A DNA stretch of 64,000 nucleotides from CAJQLB01 sp041392065 (GTDB lineage: Bacteria; Bacteroidota; Bacteroidia; Flavobacteriales; Flavobacteriaceae), in assembly GCA_041392065.1 (NCBI GenBank), contig JAWKMU010000003.1, positions 1 through 64,000 on the forward strand, written 5' to 3'. Shown here in pieces: positions 52,649 through 62,899 of the stretch (position 1 is its first letter; each line of letters opens with the position of its first letter). The notes beneath the pieces are model-generated. The model was not told the origin of the DNA and ran no database searches. It saw only the letters and a list, made by a program, of their open reading frames with translations. The position numbers and the translations under genes are program-made.

Positions 52649-54237
52649 TTATTTTCGCTAATTAACTCGTTTATCCGAGTAAGCATTACATCGTTACTGT
52701 TAAGAATTTGAGTATGCGTTTCGTCTCCAAATAATTGCTCAGCCAATTTTGCCTTTATATAAAGCTTTACCTCATCTGCATAAGCAACAAAGGTTATTTT
52801 ATAGCGAGCTCTATTGTTGTAATATTCATTGAAGCGATTTAACATATCATCCGAAACTTCATAGTTTTCAATAAATCCTTCTTTGGTAATGTCTAAAAAG
52901 CTGGATCTATTAGCATCTAAATCTTCAAACACAAAATAATCTAAAACACCACTTCTTATAATTAAATCGATGGTTTGATTTTCCATCTTTTTATTGATTG
53001 GCACAAACTCGTCTGGAATAATTCCTCCTCCTCCATATACAATTTTGCCTTTTGGAGTTGTAAATTTTAAGGAATCTGCAACTTCAATTCTATCTTCATT
53101 AGATAGTTCGCCATTTTGAATGCGATTGTAGTAATCGTGGTAATAATCTTCATTCCCATTTTCATAAGAGCGTTGTATGGAGCGTCCTGTTGGTGTATAA
53201 TACCTTGAAATGGTCAAACGTATTGCACTACCATCGCCAAGTTCCATTTCACGTTGCACTAAACCTTTTCCATAAGAGCGACGACCAACAATGGTTCCTT
53301 TATCGTTGTCTTGTAGTGCTCCAGCAATAATTTCACTGGCAGAGGCTGAATTTTCGTTTATGAGGACAAAGACTTCACCATCTTCAAAATCACCTTTTCT
53401 AGTTGCATAGCTGTTTTCTATCTTACCACTTTTATTTTTGGTAAACAAAATGAGTTTGTCATCTTCTAAAAACTCATCTGCTATTTGTTCGGCAATATTT
53501 AAAAATCCTCCTGGATTATCTCTTAAATCCAATACCAACTTTGTTGCACCTTGGCTTTGTAGCTTATCTAAACCTTTTTTAAATTCTTTATAAGTAGATT
53601 CGGCAAAACGGTTTATTTTTATATAACCCAAATTGTTTGAAAGCATATAAGCAGCATCAACACTTATGATTGGCACATCGCTTCTTTTTACAGTAAATTC
53701 AAGGATCTTATCTTCAGTTGGTCTAAATACTTTTAAATCTACTTTTGTGTTTTTTTCGCCCTTAAGTCTGTTTACAACAGCATCATTGTTCCATTTCTCT
53801 CCATAAATTGGTTCGCCATTGGCAACAACAATTCGGTCACCTGCTTTTATTCCAGCTTTATAACTTGGACCTCCTTTAAGAGGTCTGATTACAGTTACTG
53901 TATCTTTGTAGGTATAAAAACTGATTCCAATGCCTACAAAATCGCCTTTCATATTTTCGGTAACGCTTTGAAGGTCTTTCTTTGGAATGTATGTAGAATG
54001 TGGATCGAGATTATCTAAAATTCTATTTACTGTAACATCAACTATACTGTCTGTATTTACATCGTCAACATATTCATAGTCAATATAATCTATCAATCGG
54101 TTTAATTTGTCTTTTTTGGAGTTTGACGTAAATAACCTATCCGATTTATCTGTAAAGCTTAACTTTCCACCAATAAAAATGCCAATTGCAACAGCAACTC
54201 CAATAATAAGCGGCAAGTATTTTTTTTGTATCTGCAT
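52645..54237 (-). CDS. S41 family C-terminal-processing peptidase with PDZ domain
   Basis: 530 aa. N-terminal membrane anchor (LIIGVAVAIGIFIGGKL), a helical cap, PDZ domain (about 95-180: GDFVGIGISFYTYKDTVTVIRPL, AGIKAGDRIVVANG) and the S41 catalytic domain with the serine in NENSASASEIIAGAL and the lysine in GRRSYGKGLVQ (Ser/Lys dyad). A long C-terminal extension (about 400-530) lacks a known domain. It degrades or trims periplasmic proteins. It is coupled to the dCMP deaminase gene through a TAATG overlap, although their functions are unrelated. Confidence 0.93.
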   Translation of the reverse strand: MQIQKKYLPLIIGVAVAIGIFIGGKLSFTDKSDRLFTSNSKKDKLNRLIDYIDYEYVDDVNTDSIVDVTVNRILDNLDPHSTYIPKKDLQSVTENMKGDFVGIGISFYTYKDTVTVIRPLKGGPSYKAGIKAGDRIVVANGEPIYGEKWNNDAVVNRLKGEKNTKVDLKVFRPTEDKILEFTVKRSDVPIISVDAAYMLSNNLGYIKINRFAESTYKEFKKGLDKLQSQGATKLVLDLRDNPGGFLNIAEQIADEFLEDDKLILFTKNKSGKIENSYATRKGDFEDGEVFVLINENSASASEIIAGALQDNDKGTIVGRRSYGKGLVQREMELGDGSAIRLTISRYYTPTGRSIQRSYENGNEDYYHDYYNRIQNGELSNEDRIEVADSLKFTTPKGKIVYGGGGIIPDEFVPINKKMENQTIDLIIRSGVLDYFVFEDLDANRSSFLDITKEGFIENYEVSDDMLNRFNEYYNNRARYKITFVAYADEVKLYIKAKLAEQLFGDETHTQILNSNDVMLTRINELISENN

Positions 54238-54665
54238 TAAGTTAAATCACTAATAAGTTTGGTGTCAATTTTTGCTTTCTTTAAAAACTGAATACCTGAA
54301 TCATCTTTATAAGCTTCTTTATAAACCACTCTTACAATGCCTGCCTGATGAATTAGTTTACTACACTCTTTACAAGGCGATAAGGTAATATATAACGTAG
54401 CACCTTTACATGATTGGGTTGAGGACGCTACTTTTGAAATTGCATTAGCTTCTGCATGTAACACATACCATTTAGTGTAGCCATCTTCATCTTCACAAAA
54501 ATTTTCAAAACCAGTTGGTGTACCATTATAACCATCAGAAATTATCATTCTATCCTTAACAATAATTGCACCAACTTTCTTGCGTTTGCAGTAAGACAAC
54601 TTTCCCCATTCTTCGGCAATTCTTAAATAGGCTTTGTCGTATTTAAGTTGTTTTTTCTCTGACAT
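54237..54665 (-). CDS. Deoxycytidylate (dCMP) deaminase
   Basis: 142 aa. Zinc motif HAE (H70, E72) and PCKEC (C98, C101). The CEDEDGYTKWYVLHAEANAI insert and SYCKRKKVGAIIVKDR match ComEB/dCMP deaminase rather than tRNA or cytidine deaminases. It converts dCMP to dUMP for dTMP synthesis, linked in pathway to nrdAB and dgt nearby. Translationally coupled to the S41 protease downstream. Length normal. Confidence 0.9.
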   Translation of the reverse strand: MSEKKQLKYDKAYLRIAEEWGKLSYCKRKKVGAIIVKDRMIISDGYNGTPTGFENFCEDEDGYTKWYVLHAEANAISKVASSTQSCKGATLYITLSPCKECSKLIHQAGIVRVVYKEAYKDDSGIQFLKKAKIDTKLISDLT

Positions 54666-54820
54666 TAATGTTTTAATTGATTTAAAAGGTACTTCAAATT
54701 TATTAGTATCTATACTAACGAAGATACTTGCTTCCTATTTTAATTACAACGCTTTATCGTTAAATTTTTACCAAACTTTTTACTGTAAATCTTAATTTTT
54801 TAAGATGAAAGCCGAGGGTT

Positions 54821-56872
54821 TTAGTTTATTTCAAAAATGGATTCAGCAGGTTTTTGTTCATCAAAAGCCTTTAAACCACATTCTAAAAAGGTAGTATACT
54901 CCTCTTCATTTGGAGTATATCCAACTGGATTGTTTAAAACTGTTTTACCGTCTGGACTTAACAAGACATAAAAAGGCTGTGAATTGGATTGAAAAAACTG
55001 CGTTTGAAAATGTGCCCATTTATGTCCATAATTAGTTAACAGTCTGGTGCCTCCATTTATTCTACTTACTAAAATTTGCTCATCTTCTGGTAATTCTTTT
55101 TTATCGTCAACATAAAGTGAGACTATTACATAATCGTTACGTAATAAAGCATCTATTTTTTGATCTGGCCATACATGCTCTTCCATTTTTCTACAATTCA
55201 CACATGCATAACCTGTAAAATCTAGCATAATAGGCTTATTCACTTTTTCAGCATAAGCGATACCTTCTTTTAGATCTTTAAATGTTTCAAGGTTGTTTGG
55301 CGAGTCATTTGGAAATAAAAAACTATAACCAACAGGTGGTGCTAAACCACTTAACAAGGTTAACGATGTAAACGTATTAGTATCTTTATTTACTCTAAAT
55401 CCTGAAATTAGATATACAGAAAACGTAAAAACAAGAATCCCGAAAGCAATTCTTGAAAAGGACAATTTTCTTATTGGAGAATCGTGAGGGAATTTGATCT
55501 TACCAAAAAGATACAACGCCAAGCCTAAGAAAATAACAATCCATATTCCTAAAAAGACCTCTAATTTTAAAATTCCCCAATGTTTAACTAAGTCTGCATT
55601 GGATAAAAACTTAAATGCTAATGCTAGTTCTAAGAACCCTAATACTACTTTAACAGTATTAAGCCAACCTCCAGATTTAGGCAACGAATTAAGCATATTT
55701 GGAAACATAGCAAACATAGCAAACGGTAAACCAAGTGCTAAGCCAAAACCTCCCATTCCTGCTGTTAATTGCCATGCTCCACCATCTGCAGTTAAAGAAC
55801 CTGCTAGCAACGAACCTAATATTGGTCCAGTACAAGAAAAAGAAACAATGGCTAATGTAAGTGCCATAAAAAATATACCAAGTGCACCTCCAATATTTTC
55901 TCCTTTACTTGTTTTATTGGTCCAACTTGCTGGTAAGGTTAACTCATAATATCCAAAAAACGAAAAGGCAAAAAACACAAAAATTAAAAAGAAAATGATA
56001 TTAAGAACAACATTAGTTGAAATTTCATTTAAAATGTCAGGATTTATTGAATCTAATAAATGAAACGGAATACTAAGAACCAAATAAACAGCAAGTATAA
56101 AAAATCCATAAAGTATTGCTTTGGAAATTCCTGAACCTTTATTGCTATTCTTTTTTGTAAAAAAGCTAACTGTCAAAGGTATCATTGGAAACACACAAGG
56201 TGTTAACAAGGCTAGCAAACCTCCTAAAAACCCTAAGCCAAAAATACTCCAGAGTGATTTTCCTTCATCTGAACCATCTGTTACAGTTGTGATTTCACCT
56301 TCGCAATTGGTATCTAATTTTAATATGTCATTTGGCTGAATGCCGTATAATTGATTATTTACTGCAATATCATCAATTGTAATATTCTCTCCTGTTGTTT
56401 GTTGCGCACTTGTTTCACCTGATGCTGATATTTGAAACTCGAAAGGGTTATCTGGTTTTGGGATGCATTTCTCATCATTACAAGTCATAAAATCAACATT
56501 CCCCTTTACGGTTGCATTACTTGACAATAGTTTAATGCGTTGAGTAAATCGAGCTTCAGTGTAAAATTTGGTAACTACCATTTCAAACACAGAATCGTGT
56601 TTGGTTACTTTATTCAATTCATCTTCTACAACACCTTCTATAAGCTCAAAATCATTATTTTCTTCAAAAATAAAAGTAGTTGGTAATGGTCCTCCTTCTT
56701 CTACAAATTGAGAATAAATTGCCCAATCTTCATCCATGAAAGCAGAAAAGGTAAGTTCAAATTCGTTATCATTAATCTTCTTGCTGTCAAATTTCCATTC
56801 AACTGGATCTAAAATCTGAGCTTGAGAAAAAAAGCTATAAAGAATAGTAAAAAGTAGTAAAAATCTCTTCAT
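54821..56872 (-). CDS. dsbD: DsbD-type thiol:disulfide transporter
   Basis: 683 aa. Signal peptide ends SFFSQAQ. Domains: N-terminal immunoglobulin-like DsbD domain (about 20-150) with the CxxxxC pair in MTCNDEKCIP, an 8-helix membrane domain (about 215-480) with cysteines in LLTPCVFPMIPL and SFSCTGPILG, and a C-terminal thioredoxin domain with C557VNC560 (DFTGYACVNCRK). It carries electrons from cytoplasmic thioredoxin to periplasmic oxidised proteins and cytochrome c maturation. Domain order and length match family norms. No coupled neighbour; about 155 bp separate it from the deaminase gene downstream. Confidence 0.93.
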   Translation of the reverse strand: MKRFLLLFTILYSFFSQAQILDPVEWKFDSKKINDNEFELTFSAFMDEDWAIYSQFVEEGGPLPTTFIFEENNDFELIEGVVEDELNKVTKHDSVFEMVVTKFYTEARFTQRIKLLSSNATVKGNVDFMTCNDEKCIPKPDNPFEFQISASGETSAQQTTGENITIDDIAVNNQLYGIQPNDILKLDTNCEGEITTVTDGSDEGKSLWSIFGLGFLGGLLALLTPCVFPMIPLTVSFFTKKNSNKGSGISKAILYGFFILAVYLVLSIPFHLLDSINPDILNEISTNVVLNIIFFLIFVFFAFSFFGYYELTLPASWTNKTSKGENIGGALGIFFMALTLAIVSFSCTGPILGSLLAGSLTADGGAWQLTAGMGGFGLALGLPFAMFAMFPNMLNSLPKSGGWLNTVKVVLGFLELALAFKFLSNADLVKHWGILKLEVFLGIWIVIFLGLALYLFGKIKFPHDSPIRKLSFSRIAFGILVFTFSVYLISGFRVNKDTNTFTSLTLLSGLAPPVGYSFLFPNDSPNNLETFKDLKEGIAYAEKVNKPIMLDFTGYACVNCRKMEEHVWPDQKIDALLRNDYVIVSLYVDDKKELPEDEQILVSRINGGTRLLTNYGHKWAHFQTQFFQSNSQPFYVLLSPDGKTVLNNPVGYTPNEEEYTTFLECGLKAFDEQKPAESIFEIN

Positions 56873-57061
56873 TATTTGGGTGTTTACTAATACAAATAAA
56901 TTAAAAAATATAAGACCATTGTTATAAATAGCTGTTAATATTAAATATGAAATACATTTTATTATTCTTTAAGCAATAAATGTTTAGAGACCTAATTGCA
57001 ATTTATAAATCAATTTTTCATAATTTGTTACCTTATAACTAACCAACCTTTTATAGTTTCA

Positions 57062-59275
57062 ATGTTCAAAAAGCTAACCTTAACTTTGAGTGTTGCATTC
57101 TTGTTTTTACAAGTTAATTATGCTCAATATCAAACTTCAACAAATAGACCAAATTTTAGTATTTCTGAATTAAGTTCAGATCCAGTAATTGATGGAGATA
57201 TTTTAAATGAAGACATATGGAAAACTGTTACTCCAATTACAGAATTAACTCAAATAAAACCACAATTTAATGTTCCTGCATCTGAAAAAACCGAAATTCG
57301 TGTTGCCTATACTAAGAGCATGTTTTATGTTGCAGTTGTTTGTTTTGATTCTAATCCAGAAAGCATCGTAGTGTCAGACTCAAGAAGAGATTCAGATTTA
57401 AATGACGAAGACAGTTTCCTTTTCATTATAGACACTTATAATGACCAACAAAACGGATTTTTGTTTGGTACCAATGCTGATGGAATGGAATACGATGCGC
57501 AGATAGATAACGAAGGTCAAGGTAACTTTAGTGCCAATAGACAGCAACAAGGTGTAATTGGAGGCACAAATTTAAATTGGGATGCTTCTTGGACAGTAAA
57601 AACCGAAACTGGTGACTATGGTTGGAGTGCAGAATTTGCAATTCCGTTGCGATCATTGCGATTTAATAGTGGAGATAACCAAACTTGGGGAATCAATTTT
57701 CAAAGAAATATCAGTAAAAATACTGAAACTGCTTTTTGGGCTTCTTTGCCTTTAGGCTTTGATATGAAACGTTTATCACTTGCAGGAAAAATGCATGGAA
57801 TAAACCTAAAAAATCCTGGTAACTTAACACTTTTACCTTATGCTTTAATGCAAGCTGTAAATGATAAATCTGTTAATCCCAATGAAACTGATACCAATTT
57901 TGAAGTTGGTGCAGATGTAAAATACAGCATTACTCCTAGCTTAACTTTGGACTTAACTTACAATACCGATTTTGCGCAAGTAGAAGTTGATGAGCAACAA
58001 GTAAACTTAGATAGATTTAATTTGTTCTTCCCTGAAAAACGCCCTTTCTTTTTAGAAAATGCAGGACAATTTACTGTTGGTAGTCCTGGAGAAGTCGATT
58101 TGTTTTTTAGTAGACGTATTGGTATTGGTGACGATGGTTCTTTAGTACCAATTATTGGAGGTGCTAGAGTTTCAGGGAAAATTAATCAAACCAATATTGG
58201 ACTTTTATCGATGTTTACTGAAGATGTTGCAGATGCAGGAATTGAAAAAAACAATTTTTCGGTTGCAAGAGTTAATCATGATTTTGTTACAAGCAGATCG
58301 TCAATTGGTGGTGTTTTTATTAATAGAGCTGGCTTAGGTGATGCTAATGACGATTACAATCGTGTTTTTGCTATAGATGGAAAATATGGAATAGGCAAAA
58401 AAGCACAAATCACTGGTTTTGCAGCAAAAAGCACAACTCCTGGAATAGACAGTAAAGATCATGCTTTTAAGCTATTAGCAACCTATAATTGGGATGGATG
58501 GAATATTAACGCTGGTTATACTGAGGTTGGTGAAGGCTTTAATCCTGAAGTTGGATTTTTACAACGTTCGTCATTTAAAAAACCAGAGTTTTTACTTTTT
58601 AGAGCAATGCGTCCAAAAAACTTAGGAAACATATTAGAGATTCGACCTCATGTTTCTTATAGAGGCTATTGGAATTTTAATGATGAATTGGTTACCGGAT
58701 TTTTGCATATTGATAACCATTGGGTTTGGGCCAGTGGATTTGAAATTCATACTGGAATTAACTTTACAACTGAAGGTGTGTTAGAACCTTTTACTATTTC
58801 TGGAGTTGAAATTCCTGTTGATACATATAAACATAGTGAATTGCAGCTTATTTTAATGACCAATCCAAACAAAGAAGTATCGTTAAGCACTAGAACAATA
58901 ATTGGTGGCTATTTTGGTGGCGATCGCATATCAAATGGTGGAACACTAAATTATAGAATAGGAGATAAATTTAATTCGTCACTTACATTTAGCCACAATA
59001 TATTGAATCTACCAAATGGCGATATTACAGCTTTTGTTGGTGGTGCACGTTTATCCTATTCATTTACGCCAAGAATGTTTGTTCAAAGCTTGATTCAGCA
59101 TAATAACATATCACACATCACTTCTGTAAATGCTCGTTTTGGTTGGCTACAAAATGCTAATACAGGATTATTTGTAGTTGTAAATGTTGTAAAAGATGAA
59201 GACTATCTTGATGGAATTAATAACCAAAGCGTAACACTAAAATATACGCACAGATTCGATCTGATGCGAAAATAA
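57062..59275 (+). CDS. DUF5916 outer-membrane protein with CBM9-like domain
   Basis: 737 aa from ATG at 57062, chosen because it begins the signal peptide (MFKKLTLTLSVAFLFLQ, VNYAQ end); the frame is open further upstream to 56996, but that part is not signal-like. Residues about 40-210 are a CBM9-like beta-sandwich (PVIDGDILNEDIWKT, TEIRVAYTKSMFYVAVVCFDS, WSAEFAIPLRSLRF). The rest (about 230-737) is the DUF5916 beta-barrel, ending LKYTHRFDLMRK. Probably outer-membrane, with possible glycan binding; function unknown. A serine hydrolase gene follows 21 nt later in the same direction. Confidence 0.85.
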   Translation: MFKKLTLTLSVAFLFLQVNYAQYQTSTNRPNFSISELSSDPVIDGDILNEDIWKTVTPITELTQIKPQFNVPASEKTEIRVAYTKSMFYVAVVCFDSNPESIVVSDSRRDSDLNDEDSFLFIIDTYNDQQNGFLFGTNADGMEYDAQIDNEGQGNFSANRQQQGVIGGTNLNWDASWTVKTETGDYGWSAEFAIPLRSLRFNSGDNQTWGINFQRNISKNTETAFWASLPLGFDMKRLSLAGKMHGINLKNPGNLTLLPYALMQAVNDKSVNPNETDTNFEVGADVKYSITPSLTLDLTYNTDFAQVEVDEQQVNLDRFNLFFPEKRPFFLENAGQFTVGSPGEVDLFFSRRIGIGDDGSLVPIIGGARVSGKINQTNIGLLSMFTEDVADAGIEKNNFSVARVNHDFVTSRSSIGGVFINRAGLGDANDDYNRVFAIDGKYGIGKKAQITGFAAKSTTPGIDSKDHAFKLLATYNWDGWNINAGYTEVGEGFNPEVGFLQRSSFKKPEFLLFRAMRPKNLGNILEIRPHVSYRGYWNFNDELVTGFLHIDNHWVWASGFEIHTGINFTTEGVLEPFTISGVEIPVDTYKHSELQLILMTNPNKEVSLSTRTIIGGYFGGDRISNGGTLNYRIGDKFNSSLTFSHNILNLPNGDITAFVGGARLSYSFTPRMFVQSLIQHNNISHITSVNARFGWLQNANTGLFVVVNVVKDEDYLDGINNQSVTLKYTHRFDLMRK

Positions 59276-59296
59276 AATTTCAAAATCATTAATAAC

Positions 59297-60784
59297 ATGA
59301 AACTAAAATTCTTTATCACTCAAATATTGGTAATTGCCTTTATATCAGTAAATGCACAATCTCATACTGAAAAATTAAATGAGTTGGATACTTTTATCCA
59401 AAAAGGAATTGAGCTTTGGAAGCCACCAGGATTTGCTGTAACTGTTGTTAAAGATGGTGAAATAATTTTTAAAAAAGGGTATGGTGTAACTACTCTTGGA
59501 ACAAATAAAAATGTTGATGAAAACACACTGTTTGGTTGCATGTCTACCACTAAGGCCTTTGTGGCAGCTGGTCTCGCAATGCTAATAGATGATGGTAAGT
59601 TAAATTGGGATGATAAAGTGATAGACTATCTTCCAGAATTTCAACTTAAAGATCCATATCTAACACGTGAAATAACCATAAGAGATTTACTAACACATAG
59701 AACTGGTTTAGGAAATACAGACTATTTATGGAGCATGATGACCATTAGTAGTGATAGTGCATTATATAAAATGCGTGAAGTAGATGCCTCCTATTCTTTG
59801 CGTTCAAGCTATATCTATCAAAACCTAATGTATTTGGCTGCTGGGAAAGTTCTTGAAGAAGTAAGCGGTAAATCTTGGGGAGAATTCTTAAGGGAACGCA
59901 TTTTTAAACCTTTAGAAATGAATAATACATATAGCTTATTAGAGCAAGTAAAATCTATAAGCAATAAAGCTGATGCTCATTATGAAATTGATGGAGAAAT
60001 TATAAAAATAGAACAAATGTCTGCAGACAATATTGGTCCAGCAGGTTCCATGTGGTCTTCAATAAGTGATATTGGAAAATGGATTCAATTTCTATTAAAC
60101 AAAGGAGTTAAAGATGGTAAACAGCTTATTTCTCCAACAAATTATAGTGAACTTTTTAAACCGCAACAAATAGTACCTTCTGGTGAGTTTTATCCAACGC
60201 AGCAAATCACTAAACCTAATTGGACTACTTATGGCTTGGGTTGGTTTCAGCATGACTATAGAGGCAAAATGGTACAATTCCATACAGGAAGCTTAGCTGG
60301 AATGGTTGCTATTGCAGGAATGATTCCAGAAGAAAATATTGGTGTTTATGTAATGGGAAATTTAGACCATGTAGAGTTACGTCACGCTGTTATGTATACA
60401 GTATTTGATTTGTTCATGGATGGAAAAATAACCAAAGATTGGAGCAAAGATTTATATGCTCTGTATCATCCTGAAGTTGAAACTACTAAAGAGCCTGAAC
60501 CAGTGAAAAATGCGAAATCTAGTTTTGAAACAGATTCGTTAATAGGCAAATATATAAATGAGTTATATGGCTCTGTGGAAATTTCGAAAAAAGGAAATCA
60601 ATTAGTTTTTAACATAAATGACACCCTTTTTGGAGCTATGAGTCATTGGCATTATGATACTTACAAAGGGTTTTTTGATAAAAAAGAGTATGGAACTGCT
60701 ATGCTAAACTTTGTAAGAGGTTCTAATGGAAAATTAAGTCATTTAGAAGCTTTTGGTGAACGATTTGACTTAATAAAAAAATAA
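59297..60784 (+). CDS. Serine hydrolase of the class C beta-lactamase/esterase fold
   Basis: 495 aa with signal peptide (SVNAQ). Nucleophile motif S83-T-T-K86 (CMSTTKAF), second motif Y-Q-N (SYIYQNLMYL), and a likely third motif H-T-G near HTGSLAGM. Residues about 400-495 form a C-terminal beta-domain resembling DUF3471. The family includes class C beta-lactamases, DD-peptidases and esterases; the HTG in place of KTG fits esterase or D-aminopeptidase-like members, but the substrate is not clear. It probably shares the DUF5916 transcript. Confidence 0.88.
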   Translation: MKLKFFITQILVIAFISVNAQSHTEKLNELDTFIQKGIELWKPPGFAVTVVKDGEIIFKKGYGVTTLGTNKNVDENTLFGCMSTTKAFVAAGLAMLIDDGKLNWDDKVIDYLPEFQLKDPYLTREITIRDLLTHRTGLGNTDYLWSMMTISSDSALYKMREVDASYSLRSSYIYQNLMYLAAGKVLEEVSGKSWGEFLRERIFKPLEMNNTYSLLEQVKSISNKADAHYEIDGEIIKIEQMSADNIGPAGSMWSSISDIGKWIQFLLNKGVKDGKQLISPTNYSELFKPQQIVPSGEFYPTQQITKPNWTTYGLGWFQHDYRGKMVQFHTGSLAGMVAIAGMIPEENIGVYVMGNLDHVELRHAVMYTVFDLFMDGKITKDWSKDLYALYHPEVETTKEPEPVKNAKSSFETDSLIGKYINELYGSVEISKKGNQLVFNINDTLFGAMSHWHYDTYKGFFDKKEYGTAMLNFVRGSNGKLSHLEAFGERFDLIKK

Positions 60785-60941
60785 CTTTATGTGACTTTTT
60801 TGCTTTTTTTTGCGTCTTATATATAAACAGTAAAGCGTTTTTAATGTAAATGAAACATAAAGTAAATCCTTAAATGCGGATCCCTAAAAAGAAACATCAG
60901 CAAAAAACACTAAACTAAAACTAACATCATTATAACTAAAT

Positions 60942-60970
60942 AAAAAAGGCTTATGTTACCCATAAGCCTT
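60942..60970 (-). terminator. Terminator of the M61 aminopeptidase gene
   Basis: Stem AAGGCTTATG (60946-60955) with CATAAGCCTT (60961-60970), followed on the minus strand by six T residues. Confidence 0.8.
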
Positions 60971-60991
60971 CTTAATATATTCTGCTTAAAC

Positions 60992-62779
60992 TTACTCCTT
61001 ACTTCTTAGCCAAGCTTCTCTGTTTACTTTTTGTGTCTCAGATGGAACAAGACTATTGGCTTCAAATACAGATATTGTATAACTTGGGTCTTGCATAAAC
61101 GTAATTTCAGTTTCTTTTTGCTCTCCAAAACGCTCAAAAACCACTTTGGTTTTATCATTTGGTTTAAAGTTCTTCAAGGCATCATTAAAGTTCAAGGAAT
61201 CTGAAAGTTCAAAATGTCCTACTGATTTTATAGTGTCTTCATTGTCTAAACCAGCCTTGTAAGCAGGAGAACCAATTGTTGGATAGCCCATAATTTTTCC
61301 ATCTTTAACAAAGCTGCCAAACCAGGTTTTATCTGTATCTCTTGTTAATGAAACTCCAACGGTTTCAAACAATCGTTCCATCTCAGGCATTTCACTTTTG
61401 TAGATATATCTATTAAAAAAATCATTCCCAAAATCTGCTCCAGCGTATTTAATAAGAGCTTTTTGTAAACCTTCAATTGTGTAAGGATCTTCAACTTTAC
61501 CAAAAATTGACCAAACTAATTTCATATAATCATCTAGGTTAAGTCCTTTTTCACGTAATGCTAAATCCAAGGCTAAACCTAAAGCGCTTCCATAAGAATA
61601 ATACGAAATAAAGGTATTGCCTCTATTTACTTCATCTACAGAACGTGCTGCATCTACAAAAGGTGCCTGATAGCTCATTTCTATTGGATTGAAGAAATCT
61701 CGTCCAGGAGAATTCCACACATAATTGAATGTTCCAGCCAATCCTTTTATGTAATCTTCTTGCGAATTCAGACCTGCTCTACATAAAATAAGTCCTGTGT
61801 AATAACTTGTAAAACCTTCTGCAAACCATAACTCTCCACTCATATCTGCAGCTTCAAAATCAAAAGGCTCTAAAGATTTTGGACGAATACGCTCTACATT
61901 CCATGCATGGAAAAATTCATGCGAAACAGTTCCAATATTACGCTCCATACCTCCATTAGCTAAACTACGTGTGCTTGGAATAACTGTTGAATTTCTATGC
62001 TCCATACCATCTCCAGAAACATTTGGCATATAACATGCCAAGAAATAATAATTACCATAATCAAACTTTGGAAGCTCTCCAAAAACTGCTTTTTGTTGAA
62101 GCACTACTTTTTTTACACTTTCAAAATATTGATCGAGCTCTGCTTCTGTTCCGTTGTGGTGCAACACTAAATGAATGGATTGCCCATCAACAACAAAAGT
62201 TCTTAGTCCATAGTTGCTTATTTCTGTTGGACTATCCATAAAGTACTGTAAATCTTTAGCATAAAACGTGTTGTCCTTTACTGGTTTTAATTGTGTTGCG
62301 ACTTTCCAATTTAAATCTTCTCTAACATTAAATGTCACTTGCATTTCTTTGTCTCTCAGCTCAGGTGCATAGATAAAAGTTGCAGGCATATTTAAATGTG
62401 CATGAGTTTCATCAACCTGACTGTAAGTACCATCTCCATGATTTGCAAACAAAGTATAGCTTACTTTAATGGTTCCGTTGTGTCCTGAAACTTTCCATGA
62501 ATAAGGGTCTGGACGAGTAGCTTTTAACACTTTACCATTTTCGTCTGTTACTTTTACGTTATACACATTTTTTACAAACTCATGCAAAGCATAGCGTCCT
62601 GGAGATGTTCTACTCATCCTAAATTCTGCCTCTTTAGACTTTAAATTTGTAAACGTCGCAACAATTTCAGCTTCGTGATGTACTGCGTTTTTAAACGATA
62701 CTTCGTAAGTGGTTGAAACTTGTGCGTTAGTTTGTGTGGAAAAAGCAACTAAAATTGCCAAAAAAACTAGTTTTTTCAT
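60992..62779 (-). CDS. M61 family (glycyl) aminopeptidase with PDZ domain
   Basis: 595 aa from ATG at 62779; a longer reading from 62797 adds MLKMLS before a normal signal peptide and is less likely. Signal MKKLVFLAILVAFSTQTNAQ. Residues about 22-180 are a beta-rich N-terminal domain, then the M61 zinc site HEFFH (H287, E288, H291) with downstream glutamate in LWFAEGFTSYY. C-terminal PDZ domain (about 490-580: GYPTIGSPAYKAGLDNEDTIKSV). M61 enzymes remove N-terminal Gly/Ala from peptides. Exported. Divergent from the TonB receptor with about 120 bp between. Confidence 0.92.
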   Translation of the reverse strand: MKKLVFLAILVAFSTQTNAQVSTTYEVSFKNAVHHEAEIVATFTNLKSKEAEFRMSRTSPGRYALHEFVKNVYNVKVTDENGKVLKATRPDPYSWKVSGHNGTIKVSYTLFANHGDGTYSQVDETHAHLNMPATFIYAPELRDKEMQVTFNVREDLNWKVATQLKPVKDNTFYAKDLQYFMDSPTEISNYGLRTFVVDGQSIHLVLHHNGTEAELDQYFESVKKVVLQQKAVFGELPKFDYGNYYFLACYMPNVSGDGMEHRNSTVIPSTRSLANGGMERNIGTVSHEFFHAWNVERIRPKSLEPFDFEAADMSGELWFAEGFTSYYTGLILCRAGLNSQEDYIKGLAGTFNYVWNSPGRDFFNPIEMSYQAPFVDAARSVDEVNRGNTFISYYSYGSALGLALDLALREKGLNLDDYMKLVWSIFGKVEDPYTIEGLQKALIKYAGADFGNDFFNRYIYKSEMPEMERLFETVGVSLTRDTDKTWFGSFVKDGKIMGYPTIGSPAYKAGLDNEDTIKSVGHFELSDSLNFNDALKNFKPNDKTKVVFERFGEQKETEITFMQDPSYTISVFEANSLVPSETQKVNREAWLRSKE

Positions 62780-62850
62780 TGATAACATTTTAAGCAACTA
62801 AGATACTATTTTTGACTTACCACGAAAACCTATAAAAAGTTAAAATTGCC

Positions 62851-62880
62851 TTTGCTTTTTATCTTAATTTTCTACTTTTG
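62851..62880 (+). promoter_or_regulatory. Promoter of the BtuB-like TonB receptor
   Basis: TTTG (62851-62854), 18-nt spacer, TACTTTTG (62873-62880): nearly exact Bacteroidota consensus. The mRNA would begin around 62886, 14 bp before the ATG. There is no room for a cobalamin riboswitch. Confidence 0.7.
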
Positions 62881-62899
62881 GTTGCTCAAAACCCTAAGA

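Noticed and set aside
56996..57061. 22-residue extension of the DUF5916 protein
   Set aside because: The extension would displace the signal peptide that begins at 57062.
62780..62899. Cobalamin riboswitch before the BtuB-like receptor
   Set aside because: The promoter ends at 62880, leaving about 14 nt of leader, and no B12-box-like sequence is present.
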